The translations under genes were made by a program, and so were the position numbers. Positions 6,743 to 13,353 of a DNA stretch of 18,189 nucleotides are shown piece after piece. The notes under the pieces were generated by a model. That model was not told where the DNA came from. It saw only the letters and a list, made by a program, of their open reading frames with translations, and searched no databases. The DNA is from Novosphingobium sp. UBA6722 (GTDB lineage Bacteria; Pseudomonadota; Alphaproteobacteria; Sphingomonadales; Sphingomonadaceae), in NCBI GenBank assembly GCA_002454125.1, contig DKII01000146.1, forward strand, positions 1 to 18,189, in the 5' to 3' direction. Numbering within the stretch: position 1 is the first letter of the stretch; every line of letters begins with the position of its first letter.

Positions 6743-7948
6743 ATGAAGATACACCCCCTGATCACCGATAGCGCGGAACTGGCTGCGCTGTGCGAACGGC
6801 TCGCCAAGGCGGAATTCGTGTGCGTCGACACCGAATTCATGCGCGAGAACACCTACTGGCCGGAATTGTGCCTGATCCAGATCGCCGATACAGAGGAAGC
6901 CGCGGCGATCGATCCGCTCGCCAAGGGGCTCGATATGTCGCCCCTGCTCGACCTGCTGGTGGACAATGAAGACGTTCTCAAGGTGTTTCACGCCGGCGGT
7001 CAGGACGTTGAAATCATCTACAACTTGACGAGCAAGACCCCGCATCCGATTTTTGACACCCAGATCGCGATGATGGCGATCAGCCAGAGCGAGCAGATCG
7101 GCTATTCCAACCTGGTCGAAAGCTGGATGGGCCTGCAGATCGACAAGGGCGCCCGCTTTACCGACTGGTCGCGCCGCCCCCTGACCGAACGCCAGATCGA
7201 ATATGCCATCGGCGACGTTACCCATTTGTCGAAGATTTTCCCCAAGATCCTCGGCCGCCTGATCAAGACCGGTCGCGGTGCCTGGCTCGATATCGAGATG
7301 GAAAAGCTGGCCGATCCGGCCAACTACCGCAACGACCCGTCGGTTGCCTGGCAGCGGATCAAGGCAGCGGGTCGCAATCCGGCCATGCTGGGCCGGCTCA
7401 AGGCTTTGGCCGCCTGGCGCGAATATGAAGCGCAGGACAAGAATATCCCGCGCGGCCGGATCGCCCGGGATGAGACCCTCGCCGATATCGCCAGCCACCC
7501 GCCCAAGACCCAGGCCGACCTTGCCAAGGTCCGCGGCCTTTCTGCCGGGTGGAAGGATAATGAGATCGGCAAGCGGATGATGGCAACGCTCGAGGCCGCC
7601 AAACCCCTGACCGATGACGAGCTGCCGCCGCGCACGCCGCGCGGAGCGCCGCTCGGCAAGGAAGGGGCCTTGGTGGCTGACCTGCTCAAGCTGCTGCTCA
7701 AGATCCGCAGCCGCGAGATCGACGTTGCCGCCCGCTTGCTGGCGCGCAGTGAAGACCTCGAACTGTTGGCAGCTGGCGTGCGCGAGCTGCCCCTGCTCGA
7801 GGGCTGGCGCTATGAACAGTTCGGGCGTGATGCGCTGGAGCTGGTCGAGGGCCGCCTGGCCTTTGCAGTGGTCAAGGGCCGCCTCAAGATGGCCCACATC
7901 GACAAGATTGGCGACAGCAGCGAGACCAAGATCGCCGCAGCGGAGTAG
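6743..7948 (+). CDS. rnd: Ribonuclease D
   Basis: 3'-to-5' exoribonuclease that trims tRNA precursors and other structured RNA ends. From ATG 6743 it is 401 residues. The DEDDy exonuclease domain shows Exo I VDTEFMRENTYWP (Asp29, Glu31), Exo II FHAGGQDVE (Asp88) and Exo III YAIGDVTHL (Tyr154, Asp158), all intact. An HRDC nucleic-acid-binding domain follows (about 211-290), then a C-terminal helical region matching full-length RNase D. I chose 6743 because MKIHPLI is the normal N-terminus; the in-frame ATG at 6686 would add 19 atypical residues and overlap the aspS promoter. It is followed after 6 bases by oxyR, so the two are probably one transcript. Confidence 0.95.
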   Translation: MKIHPLITDSAELAALCERLAKAEFVCVDTEFMRENTYWPELCLIQIADTEEAAAIDPLAKGLDMSPLLDLLVDNEDVLKVFHAGGQDVEIIYNLTSKTPHPIFDTQIAMMAISQSEQIGYSNLVESWMGLQIDKGARFTDWSRRPLTERQIEYAIGDVTHLSKIFPKILGRLIKTGRGAWLDIEMEKLADPANYRNDPSVAWQRIKAAGRNPAMLGRLKALAAWREYEAQDKNIPRGRIARDETLADIASHPPKTQADLAKVRGLSAGWKDNEIGKRMMATLEAAKPLTDDELPPRTPRGAPLGKEGALVADLLKLLLKIRSREIDVAARLLARSEDLELLAAGVRELPLLEGWRYEQFGRDALELVEGRLAFAVVKGRLKMAHIDKIGDSSETKIAAAE

Positions 7949-7954
7949 GATGCC

Positions 7955-8851
7955 ATGACCACCTACCTCCCCACGCTAAAGCAACTTCAGTACCTCGTGG
8001 CGCTCCACGAACATGGCCACTTCGGCCGCGCTGCCGATGCCTGCTTCGTCTCGCAGTCGACGCTCTCGGCCGGGCTGCGTGATCTCGAAACTTTGCTCGA
8101 CGTTGTGCTGGTTGAGCGCACCAAGCGCGCCGTACGCTTTACCCCGCTGGGCAATGCCGTAGTCGCCAAGGCCCACCGCCTGCTGCGCGAGGCCGAAGAG
8201 CTTTCCGACATGGTCCAGAGCGCCAGGCAGCCGCTGTCCGGCGAAGTGCGGATGAGTGTTATCCCAACCATCGCGCCGTTTCTGTTGCCCCGGATGCTCC
8301 CGCGCCTGCGCCGCGAAAGGCCGCAATTGAAGCTCTATCTGCGCGAAGAAACCAGCCAGGCCGCAATTGAAAGCCTGCACCACGGGCGCAGCGATTGCGT
8401 GCTGCTGGCCCTGCCCTTCCCGACTGGCGAGGTTGAAAAGGAGACGATCGAGCTCGACGCGCTCTACGTCGCCTTCCCCAAGGATGATCCGCGCGATCCG
8501 CCCGAGGAAATCACTGCCGACTTGATCGACGAGACCCGCCTGCTGCTGCTGGAAGATGGGCACTGCCTGAAGGAGCACGCCCTCGCCGCCTGCAATCGCC
8601 CGGAACTGCGGGCCAGCGCGACGATGATCGGCACATCGCTCCACACCTTGGTGCAGATGGTCGACAATGGCCTGGGCCTGACCATGCTGCCCGAAATGGC
8701 GCTTGATGCCGGTATCCTTAACGGCACCCAGGTCGTTGCGCGGCCGCTGATAAGCGCCTCTGCCAATCGCGAGATTGCGCTGGTCTGGCGCAAGAACAGC
8801 CCGCGTGGCGAGGAATTCCGGTTGCTGGCGGAAGAGCTGCGCGCCGGCTAG
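7955..8851 (+). CDS. oxyR: LysR-family peroxide-sensing regulator OxyR
   Basis: Transcription factor that activates peroxide-defence genes when hydrogen peroxide oxidises a cysteine pair. The 298 residues have an N-terminal winged helix-turn-helix (about 5-65; LKQLQYLVALHEHGHFGRAA then SQSTLS) and a periplasmic-binding-like effector domain (about 93-295). EDGHC (Cys204) and AAC (Cys213) lie nine residues apart, the same spacing as the redox pair Cys199/Cys208 of E. coli OxyR, within a very similar segment. The ATG is 6 bases after the rnd stop, so it probably depends on the rnd transcript; no separate promoter is visible. No katG or ahpCF is present in this window. It ends one base before the pgsA stop on the other strand. 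Confidence 0.88.
   Translation: MTTYLPTLKQLQYLVALHEHGHFGRAADACFVSQSTLSAGLRDLETLLDVVLVERTKRAVRFTPLGNAVVAKAHRLLREAEELSDMVQSARQPLSGEVRMSVIPTIAPFLLPRMLPRLRRERPQLKLYLREETSQAAIESLHHGRSDCVLLALPFPTGEVEKETIELDALYVAFPKDDPRDPPEEITADLIDETRLLLLEDGHCLKEHALAACNRPELRASATMIGTSLHTLVQMVDNGLGLTMLPEMALDAGILNGTQVVARPLISASANREIALVWRKNSPRGEEFRLLAEELRAG
8318..8371 (+). repeat. 14-bp direct repeat inside oxyR
   Basis: AGGCCGCAATTGAA occurs at 8318-8331 and again at 8358-8371, 40 bases apart and in different reading frames (encoding RPQLK and QAAIE). Recombination between the copies would delete 40 bases and break oxyR. It is probably coincidental. Confidence 0.5.
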
Positions 8852-8852
8852 C

Positions 8853-9446
8853 TCAGTCCATGTGCTTCAGGCCGACCCGCAGGTAATCCCACCCGGTAAT
8901 CACGGTCAGCGCAGCTGCGGCCCACAGCGTGGTCAGGCCCACGGTATGCGGGAAGTTGATGGTCAGTCGGGCGACATCAACCGTCCACTCCGGCAAGGCA
9001 ACACCCAGAATCAGCGCACCCAGGCAAACCAGCTGAAACGTTGTTTTCCATTTGGCGAGGCGGCTGACCGGGACCGAGACCTGCAGCCCGCCCAGAAACT
9101 CACGCAAACCTGAAACCGCGATTTCGCGGACCAGGATGACCAAGCCGGCAATGACGTGCATGTCGCCAACATAGGGCCCGCGCAGGATATCCTGGGCGGT
9201 CAGCGTCAGGATCACGGTCGCGACCATGATCTTGTCGGCAATCGGATCGAGGAAGATGCCCAGTTTCGAAACGGCGCCGCTGGTGCGCGCGAGATAGCCA
9301 TCGAAATAGTCCGTAATGCCCATCAGGCAGTACAGGACGAAGGCCAGGCCGTAGCCATACTTCCAGTTCGGCCACCACAGCAGGAACGCGAGCAGCGGCA
9401 AGGCCACGATCCGCGAGAGCGTCAGGATGTTCGGCAAGGTCCACAT
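8853..9446 (-). CDS. pgsA: CDP-diacylglycerol-glycerol-3-phosphate 3-phosphatidyltransferase
   Basis: Integral inner-membrane enzyme making phosphatidylglycerol phosphate from CDP-diacylglycerol and glycerol-3-phosphate, the committed step to phosphatidylglycerol and cardiolipin. The 197 residues carry the complete CDP-alcohol phosphotransferase motif DG-x2-AR-x8-G-x3-D-x3-D: Asp49, Gly50, Ala53, Arg54, Gly63, Asp67 and Asp71. Several transmembrane helices surround it. The chosen ATG (9444-9446) gives MWTLPNILTLSR, the usual family N-terminus; upstream in-frame starts add an unlikely Arg/Ala leader. It is divergent from the LplT-like transporter (110-base gap) and convergent with oxyR. Other CDP-alcohol transferases (phosphatidylserine or cardiolipin-type synthases) are less likely because of the length and the N-terminus. 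Confidence 0.93.
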   Translation of the reverse strand: MWTLPNILTLSRIVALPLLAFLLWWPNWKYGYGLAFVLYCLMGITDYFDGYLARTSGAVSKLGIFLDPIADKIMVATVILTLTAQDILRGPYVGDMHVIAGLVILVREIAVSGLREFLGGLQVSVPVSRLAKWKTTFQLVCLGALILGVALPEWTVDVARLTINFPHTVGLTTLWAAAALTVITGWDYLRVGLKHMD

Positions 9447-9499
9447 TGCGATGCCATGCCTAACGCGGTCCGCCCCGGTGCAAAAGGGTGCAAGCAGGC

Positions 9500-9527
9500 T
9501 TGTCCGCAGCGTTTCTCGCGCTAGAGC
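9500..9527 (+). promoter_or_regulatory. Candidate promoter of the LplT-like transporter gene
   Basis: TTGTCC (9500-9505), a 16-base spacer and TAGAGC (9522-9527) lie in the pgsA-transporter divergent gap. The start would be near 9534, leaving about 23 bases to ATG 9557. The -10 is weak, and this is only a best guess. Confidence 0.3.
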
Positions 9528-9556
9528 CGATGGCGGGGCAACCAAGCAAGGGCCGC

Positions 9557-10867
9557 ATGACCACTTCGACCCATCTCATTCGCAGCCGCCGGTTCCTGCC
9601 GCTGTTCGTCACCCAATTGCTCAATGCGTTCAACGACAACCTCTATCGCAACGCGATGGTCTTCTTCGTCGTCTACACATTGTACAATTCAGAGGCGGCT
9701 GAAGGCCTGTTCAGCGCAGTGGCCTCAGCCCTGTTCATCGCCCCGTTCTTCCTGCTTTCGGCACTCGCCGGGCAGCTGGCCGACATGCGCGACAAGGCGC
9801 GGATCATTCGGATCGTGAAGGCGTCCGAAATCGGAATCATGCTGGTTGGCGGGGCGGGGCTGCTGCTGGCCTGGCAGGGCGTGCTCAGCCAGACTTTTAC
9901 CGTTGGCCTGATGCTGCTGGCGCTCCTGGCCATGGGGGTCCATTCCACCTTCTTCGGCCCGATCAAGTACGCGATCCTGCCCCAGCACCTTCATGAGAAC
10001 GAGGTGCTGGCAGGGACCGGACTGGTCGAGGCGGGGACCTATATCGCGATCCTTTCCGGCACCATCCTGGCAGGCTGGATTCCGGTTGAATGGGCCGCTG
10101 TCGGCGTCGTGCTGACCGCGCTGATTGGTTATGGCACGGCCCAGTTTGTGCCGCCGGCCCCGCCGCAAACGGCTGACGAGCCGCTCGATTTCCATGTCTG
10201 GCGCTCGTCCGTCGCGCTCATTCGCCACACGATGAAGGACCAGCGAGTCTTCCTGGCGATCATGGCAATCAGCTTTTTCTGGACGATCGGCGCGGTGCTG
10301 TTCATCCAGTTCCCGCCGCTCGCCAAGAACGTGCTTTCGGCCAGCAAGGAGGTCGCCAGCCTGTTCCTGGTGATCTTCTCGATCGGCGTCGCGATAGGTT
10401 CGGTCTCGGTCAATGCCTTGCTCAAGGGCACTGTCTCGGCGCGCTATTCACCCGTTTCAGTGGTGGTGATGGGCTTGTTCGTGGTTGCCTTCTGGTGGGT
10501 CTGCCACACCTGGCATGCCCACCCACAGGACGGACTGCTGGACACCGCCGCCTTCCTCAATGAACCACTCGCCATCCCGCTCCTGCTTAGCCTGCTGGGT
10601 ATTGCCGTGGCAGGCGGGATGTTCGTTGTGCCGCTCTATGCCTTCCTGACCACCTTCGTCGACAAGTCTGAAACGGCGCGGACGATTGCTGCCAACAACA
10701 TCGTCAATTCCGGCGCGATGGTGCTCGGCTCGGTCATTGCCCTGGGGATGAGTGCAGCGGGCGTCCCGATGGTCGACCAGTTGCTCCTGGGTGCAGCAAT
10801 GTGCCTTTTTTCAGCCTGGCTCGGCCGCAAGCTGGTGGCCGCTGAAGAGGCGGCTGCGGTCAGATAA
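9557..10867 (+). CDS. MFS transporter of the lysophospholipid transporter (LplT) type
   Basis: Predicted 12-helix inner-membrane carrier of 436 residues. The N-terminal segment TQLLNAFNDNLYRNAMVFF is the hallmark of LplT and of the MFS part of fused MFS-acyltransferase-Aas proteins, which flip lysophospholipids inward for re-acylation. Here the protein ends after the MFS region, with no acyltransferase or acyl-ACP synthetase domain fused or adjacent, so any re-acylating partner is elsewhere. HSTFFGPIKYAILPQHL, in the fourth or fifth helix region, is also typical. ATG 9557 (with AAGGG before it) is preferred over in-frame GTG 9488 and ATG 9530, which precede the proposed transcription start. 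Its divergent neighbour pgsA is also a phospholipid gene. Its 3' end overlaps a small minus-strand ORF by 8 bases. Confidence 0.85.
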   Translation: MTTSTHLIRSRRFLPLFVTQLLNAFNDNLYRNAMVFFVVYTLYNSEAAEGLFSAVASALFIAPFFLLSALAGQLADMRDKARIIRIVKASEIGIMLVGGAGLLLAWQGVLSQTFTVGLMLLALLAMGVHSTFFGPIKYAILPQHLHENEVLAGTGLVEAGTYIAILSGTILAGWIPVEWAAVGVVLTALIGYGTAQFVPPAPPQTADEPLDFHVWRSSVALIRHTMKDQRVFLAIMAISFFWTIGAVLFIQFPPLAKNVLSASKEVASLFLVIFSIGVAIGSVSVNALLKGTVSARYSPVSVVVMGLFVVAFWWVCHTWHAHPQDGLLDTAAFLNEPLAIPLLLSLLGIAVAGGMFVVPLYAFLTTFVDKSETARTIAANNIVNSGAMVLGSVIALGMSAAGVPMVDQLLLGAAMCLFSAWLGRKLVAAEEAAAVR

Positions 10868-11051
10868 GAAAAGTGCTAATGGCAACAAAGCACGCGCAGT
10901 AGGCCATCAGGAATTCCTTCACGTCCTGCAAGGTGACGTGCTTCTGGACCGTCCGCTGGATCGGTTCGATCCCGCGGCGGATATGCGGGGGCAGGCTCGC
11001 CAGGAACGGGTGGCGAGCAGTCTCATCGGTGACAACCAGTGCGCGTCTCAT
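10860..11051 (-). CDS. Small hypothetical membrane protein
   Basis: A 63-residue protein that I do not assign to a known family. The N-terminal two thirds are soluble and basic (RRALVVTDETARHPF, then PPHIRRGIEPIQ). The last 18 residues (EFLMAYCACFVAISTFLI) form a hydrophobic segment that could be a C-terminal membrane anchor and contain two cysteines. Third codon positions are G/C-rich, as in neighbouring genes. The ribosome-binding site is poor: CCCCGGGG ends one base before the ATG. The stop overlaps the end of the transporter gene by 8 bases, leaving 148 bases to the next gene on the right. No plus-strand frame here looks better. It is probably real but unproven. Confidence 0.55.
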   Translation of the reverse strand: MRRALVVTDETARHPFLASLPPHIRRGIEPIQRTVQKHVTLQDVKEFLMAYCACFVAISTFLI

Positions 11052-11118
11052 GCCCCGGGGCTTAAGAAAGTGTTCACCATCCCGCCAGCCCGGTAACCTT
11101 GCGCTTTTTCAACTATCC

Positions 11119-11167
11119 CAACGCGGGACACTAACCACGATGGTCATAAATGCTCCGCCCCGCGTTG
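11119..11167. repeat. 9-bp inverted repeat upstream of the ThDP-enzyme gene
   Basis: CAACGCGGG (11119-11127) and CCCGCGTTG (11159-11167) are perfect inverted copies with a 31-base spacer, 33 bases before ATG 11200. This could be a binding site for a dimeric regulator or a leader stem-loop. No convincing -35/-10 pair was found in the 148-base gap 11052-11199. Confidence 0.35.
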
Positions 11168-11199
11168 CCGCCTTGGCCGCGCCCGGCTAAGACGCCGGA

Positions 11200-12870
11200 A
11201 TGACTGAACAGACCAGCGTTACCGGCGGCCGGCTGCTTGTCGATTGCCTGATCGAACAGGGCTGCGACCGGATCTTCACCGTCCCGGGCGAGAGTTTTCT
11301 CGCCGTGCTCGATGCCCTGCATGATAGCCCGCAGATCGAAACCGTGATCTGCCGACAGGAAGGCGGGGCAGCCTTCATGGCCTGTGCCGATGGCACGATG
11401 ACCGGCAAGCCCGGCGTCTGCTTCGTCACACGCGGGCCAGGCGCAACCAACGCCAGTATCGGTGCCCATGTCGCCTTCCAGGATTCGCAGCCGATGCTGC
11501 TATTCATCGGCGATGTCGATCGCGGCATGAAGGACCGGGAAGGCTTCCAGGAAGTCGATTTCGGCACGATGTTCGCGCCGCTGGCCAAGCTGGTGCTGCG
11601 GATCGACGATCCCCGCCGCATCCCCGAATACATTGCCCGTGCCTGGGCAACTGCCCTGGCTGGCCGGCCCGGACCGGTGGTCATCGCCCTTCCCGAAGAC
11701 ATGCTCCTGGAAGAAGTGAGCGGCTTCTCCCCCCGTCCCGCCGTTACCCGACCGGCTCAAGCCGTCTGCCCGGATGCGATGGGCACGCTGATGCGGATGC
11801 TGGAGGATGCCTGCGCGCCGGTGGCGATCATTGGCGGTGCCAGCTGGCATGCCAAGGCGCGTGAGCATTTCACCAGTTTTGCCGAACGAATCGGGCTGCC
11901 GGTCGCCGGGGCCTTCCGCCGGCAGGATGCCGTGCCCAATTCGAGCACGGCCTGGGCCGGCAATCTTGGCTATGGCCCCAATCCCAAGCTGGTCGAACGG
12001 ATCAAGCACGCCGACCTGGTCCTGGTGGTTGGCGCCCGGCTGGGCGAGGCGACGACCGACAGCTACACACTGGTCACGCCGGAGCATCCCGGCCAGACAC
12101 TGATTCATGTCCATCCCGATCCCGCCGAACTCGGCCGTGTATACCGCGCCGACCTGGCGATCTGTGCCGACATGGCCGAATTCGCCGAGGCCGCTGACCT
12201 GTGGGATGATGACATCGTTCCCTTCGATGCCGGACCCGAGGCGCACCGGCAGTGGCTCGAGTGGTCAACCCCCCAGCCCAATGGCCACAAGCTCGACATG
12301 GGCCAGGTTGTCGCCCGGATGCGCAGCGAGCTGCCGGACGACGCGATCATCTGCAACGGCGCCGGCAACTTCTCGGGCTGGTGGCACCGCTTCTGGCACT
12401 ACAACGGCTTCCCGACCCAGCTCGCCCCCACCGCCGGGGCCATGGGCTATGGCGTGCCGGCCGCTGTCGCGGCGGCCAAGCGCTTTCCCGATCGGACGGT
12501 CATAGCTCTGGCTGGTGACGGCGATTTCCTGATGAACGGGCAGGAACTGGCCACCGCCGTGCAATATGGCTGCGATCTGCTGGTCGTGCTGGTCGACAAC
12601 GGCGCCTATGGCACGATCCGGATGCACCAGGAACGCGAGTTTCCGGCGCGCGTATCGGGCACGACGCTCCACAACCCCGATTTCGCCGCCCTCGCCCGTG
12701 CCTATGGCGGCTGGGCCGAGCGGGTTGAGAGCAATGCCGAATTCGATGCCGCGCTGGCCGAAGCCAAGAGCCGCAAGGGCCTGCGGCTGCTGCACCTGGT
12801 GATCGACATCGAACAGCTCAGCGCCGGTGGTGCCAGCGTTTCCGGCCTGCGCGCGAAGGCGAAGGGCTAG
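11200..12870 (+). CDS. Thiamine-diphosphate-dependent enzyme, acetolactate-synthase-like
   Basis: Cytosolic ThDP enzyme of the acetolactate synthase / benzoylformate decarboxylase superfamily, 556 residues in the usual three domains: Pyr (about 5-175), a central domain (about 190-335) and PP (about 365-550). The catalytic Glu54 that activates the cofactor lies in CRQEGGAAFMA. The metal/diphosphate motif starts at GDG 439-441 and ends with the Asn of VDNGAYG (Asn467), slightly degenerate from the usual NN. There is no regulatory subunit gene (ilvH) beside it and the sequence is not that of a canonical IlvB, so branched-chain amino-acid synthesis is unlikely. The substrate cannot be told from sequence. 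Its stop codon shares CTAG with the EVE gene's stop on the other strand. Confidence 0.85.
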   Translation: MTEQTSVTGGRLLVDCLIEQGCDRIFTVPGESFLAVLDALHDSPQIETVICRQEGGAAFMACADGTMTGKPGVCFVTRGPGATNASIGAHVAFQDSQPMLLFIGDVDRGMKDREGFQEVDFGTMFAPLAKLVLRIDDPRRIPEYIARAWATALAGRPGPVVIALPEDMLLEEVSGFSPRPAVTRPAQAVCPDAMGTLMRMLEDACAPVAIIGGASWHAKAREHFTSFAERIGLPVAGAFRRQDAVPNSSTAWAGNLGYGPNPKLVERIKHADLVLVVGARLGEATTDSYTLVTPEHPGQTLIHVHPDPAELGRVYRADLAICADMAEFAEAADLWDDDIVPFDAGPEAHRQWLEWSTPQPNGHKLDMGQVVARMRSELPDDAIICNGAGNFSGWWHRFWHYNGFPTQLAPTAGAMGYGVPAAVAAAKRFPDRTVIALAGDGDFLMNGQELATAVQYGCDLLVVLVDNGAYGTIRMHQEREFPARVSGTTLHNPDFAALARAYGGWAERVESNAEFDAALAEAKSRKGLRLLHLVIDIEQLSAGGASVSGLRAKAKG

Positions 12871-13289
12871 GCGTCACCCGCCAGCTTGCGAATATGGTTC
12901 CATTCGGCCTCGGTCACCTTGCTGACCGAGAGCCGGAACTTGGTCAGCAACTCCATCTCGGCCAGTGCCGGATCAGCCTTGATTTCCTTCAGCGTCACCG
13001 GCCGCTTGAGCTTGCGGACTGGCTTGACCTTGACCGAGGTCCAACGCCCGCTCTCATCAGTCGGGTCCTGAAAGCCTTCCTGAGAAATCACTGCAATTCC
13101 AACGACCTCCAGCCCGATATTGGAGTGATAGAAGAATACTTCGTCACCCACCGCCATCGCCCGCAGATTGAGCCGCGCGGTATAGTTGCGCACACCGTCC
13201 CAGGTCCCCTCGCCTTCGGCCACCAGGTCATCCCAGCTGTAGACGTCGGGTTCCGATTTCATCAGCCAGTAGGATTTGATTTTGGTCAT
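12867..13289 (-). CDS. EVE-domain protein (PUA-like fold)
   Basis: A single-domain protein of 140 residues, covering the whole EVE domain (THYN1-like family). Diagnostic segments are YWLMKSEPDVYSWDDL (7-22), WDGVRNYTARLNLR (30-43) and GDEVFFYHS (48-56). The fold is related to PUA and YTH domains and is thought to bind modified bases in DNA or RNA; the biological role of stand-alone bacterial copies is not settled. The ATG at 13289 gives a typical start. It is convergent with the ThDP enzyme (stops overlap) and divergent from the 2OG oxygenase, with only 64 bases between the two starts, so both promoters must share that gap. Confidence 0.93.
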   Translation of the reverse strand: MTKIKSYWLMKSEPDVYSWDDLVAEGEGTWDGVRNYTARLNLRAMAVGDEVFFYHSNIGLEVVGIAVISQEGFQDPTDESGRWTSVKVKPVRKLKRPVTLKEIKADPALAEMELLTKFRLSVSKVTEAEWNHIRKLAGDA

Positions 13290-13353
13290 GCCAGAACTCG
13301 CGAAAGGGGTTATGGCGCGGCCATTGCCTTAGAATTTCGAAAGCGTCCACTCC

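Noticed and set aside
6728..7897. 389-codon minus-strand frame opposite rnd
   Set aside because: Covers almost exactly the real gene on the other strand, and its translation has no recognisable motif.
10933..11190. 85-codon plus-strand frame in the transporter-ThDP gap
   Set aside because: Arg/Ser/Trp-rich composition, no ribosome-binding site and no plausible fold; the minus-strand 63-residue frame is the better candidate.
11200..12870. Calling the ThDP enzyme the biosynthetic acetolactate synthase IlvB
   Set aside because: No adjacent ilvH or ilvC, and the sequence is only superfamily-level similar, so a specific name is not supported.
13312..13324. Short palindrome ATGGC-GCG-GCCAT in the EVE/oxygenase gap
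   Set aside because: Five-base arms are too short to separate from chance in GC-rich DNA, and no matching site was found elsewhere.
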